In this document: one piece after another, positions 5,007-5,127 of the stretch
How the letters are laid out: every line of letters begins with the position of its first letter
Numbering within the stretch: the first letter of the stretch is position 1
DNA from: an uncultured Prevotella sp.
GTDB lineage: Bacteria > Bacteroidota > Bacteroidia > Bacteroidales > Bacteroidaceae
Length of the DNA: 5,127 nucleotides
Assembly (NCBI GenBank): GCA_900542795.1
Contig: UQPD01000159.1
Span: 1-5,127, forward strand
Reading direction: 5' to 3'
Translations under genes and position numbers: made by a program
The notes under the pieces: model-generated
Databases searched by the model: none
Told to the model about the DNA's origin: nothing
The model's input: the letters and a program-made list of their open reading frames with translations, nothing else

Positions 5007-5080
5007 TATTACTTTGCCATTTAATATGGTAATACTTGCCCATTTAATACGTATTACTTTGCCAAGTATTACTATAATAC
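5007..5080. repeat. Cluster of GTATTA/TAATAC motifs, truncated by the adapter
   Basis: TATTACTTTGCCA occurs twice (5007-5019 and 5052-5064). GTAATACTTG (5029-5038) is the exact inverse of CAAGTATTAC (5063-5072), and between them sits the perfect 12-bp palindrome TAATACGTATTA (5045-5056). A further TAATAC ends the insert (5075-5080). Three imperfect units of about 22 bp beginning GCC can be traced from 5016. No gene is visible in 4951-5080. The cluster resembles multiple binding sites or iterons and may belong to a gene beyond the right edge. Confidence 0.6.
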
Positions 5081-5127
5081 CTGTCTCTTATACACATCTC
5101 CGAGCCCACGAGACGCGTAGTAATCTC
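5081..5127 (+). other. Nextera i7-side sequencing adapter (non-biological)
   Basis: The Tn5 mosaic end in inverted orientation (CTGTCTCTTATACACATCT, 5081-5099) is followed by the read-2 adapter CCGAGCCCACGAGAC (5100-5114), an 8-base i7 index GCGTAGTA (5115-5122) and ATCTC, the start of the flow-cell oligo. Genomic sequence ends at 5080. Confidence 0.99.

Overview
The insert (43-5080) is a piece of a Bacteroidales chromosome, most likely Prevotella or a close relative. The evidence is -7 boxes of the Bacteroidetes type (TAnnTTTG, e.g. TATCTTTG followed by CA before rsmA), an RmlB with the long insertions I associate with Bacteroidetes homologues, a HigB/HigA pair of the kind common in that group, and moderate-to-low GC. 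The genus is inferred from family resemblance only. Bases 1-42 and 5081-5127 are not biological. They are complete Nextera (Tn5 tagmentation) adapters with i5 and i7 index bases, so the record looks like one untrimmed library molecule with a 5,038-bp insert.

Layout, left to right. A flippase-like integral membrane protein of the LPG-synthase transmembrane family lies on the minus strand (59-1045) and starts at TTG behind a perfect Shine-Dalgarno. A 198-bp divergent control region carries candidate promoters in both directions. On the plus strand follow rsmA/ksgA, the 16S rRNA dimethyladenosine transferase (1244-2068), and rmlB/rfbB, dTDP-glucose 4,6-dehydratase (2185-3333). A 15-bp perfect stem-loop, probably the rmlB terminator, precedes a GNAT acetyltransferase of the phosphinothricin/methionine-sulfoximine type (3422-3904).

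Between the GNAT gene and the next, convergent gene lies about 320 bp of structured non-coding DNA. It holds a 136-bp nested palindromic element (3965-4100) that I cannot assign to a known family, a short direct repeat beside it, and a second inverted repeat flanked by A/T runs (4130-4209) that could terminate transcription from both sides. Next, on the minus strand, is a complete toxin-antitoxin operon in the toxin-first order, higB (4560-4877) then higA (4224-4550). It has a recognisable promoter and a perfect 18-bp palindrome over the -33 element, the expected place for HigA autorepression. The right end (about 5000-5080) is a cluster of GTATTA/TAATAC motifs in both orientations, cut off by the adapter.

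The first three genes are core functions: membrane protein, ribosome maturation, nucleotide-sugar synthesis. The GNAT gene may be accessory. The right third is AT-richer and looks like an accessory or mobile module. I see no tRNA, rRNA, CRISPR array or transposase. The least explained items are the nested palindrome at 3965-4100, the motif cluster at 5007-5080 and the nearly leaderless higBA promoter/operator.
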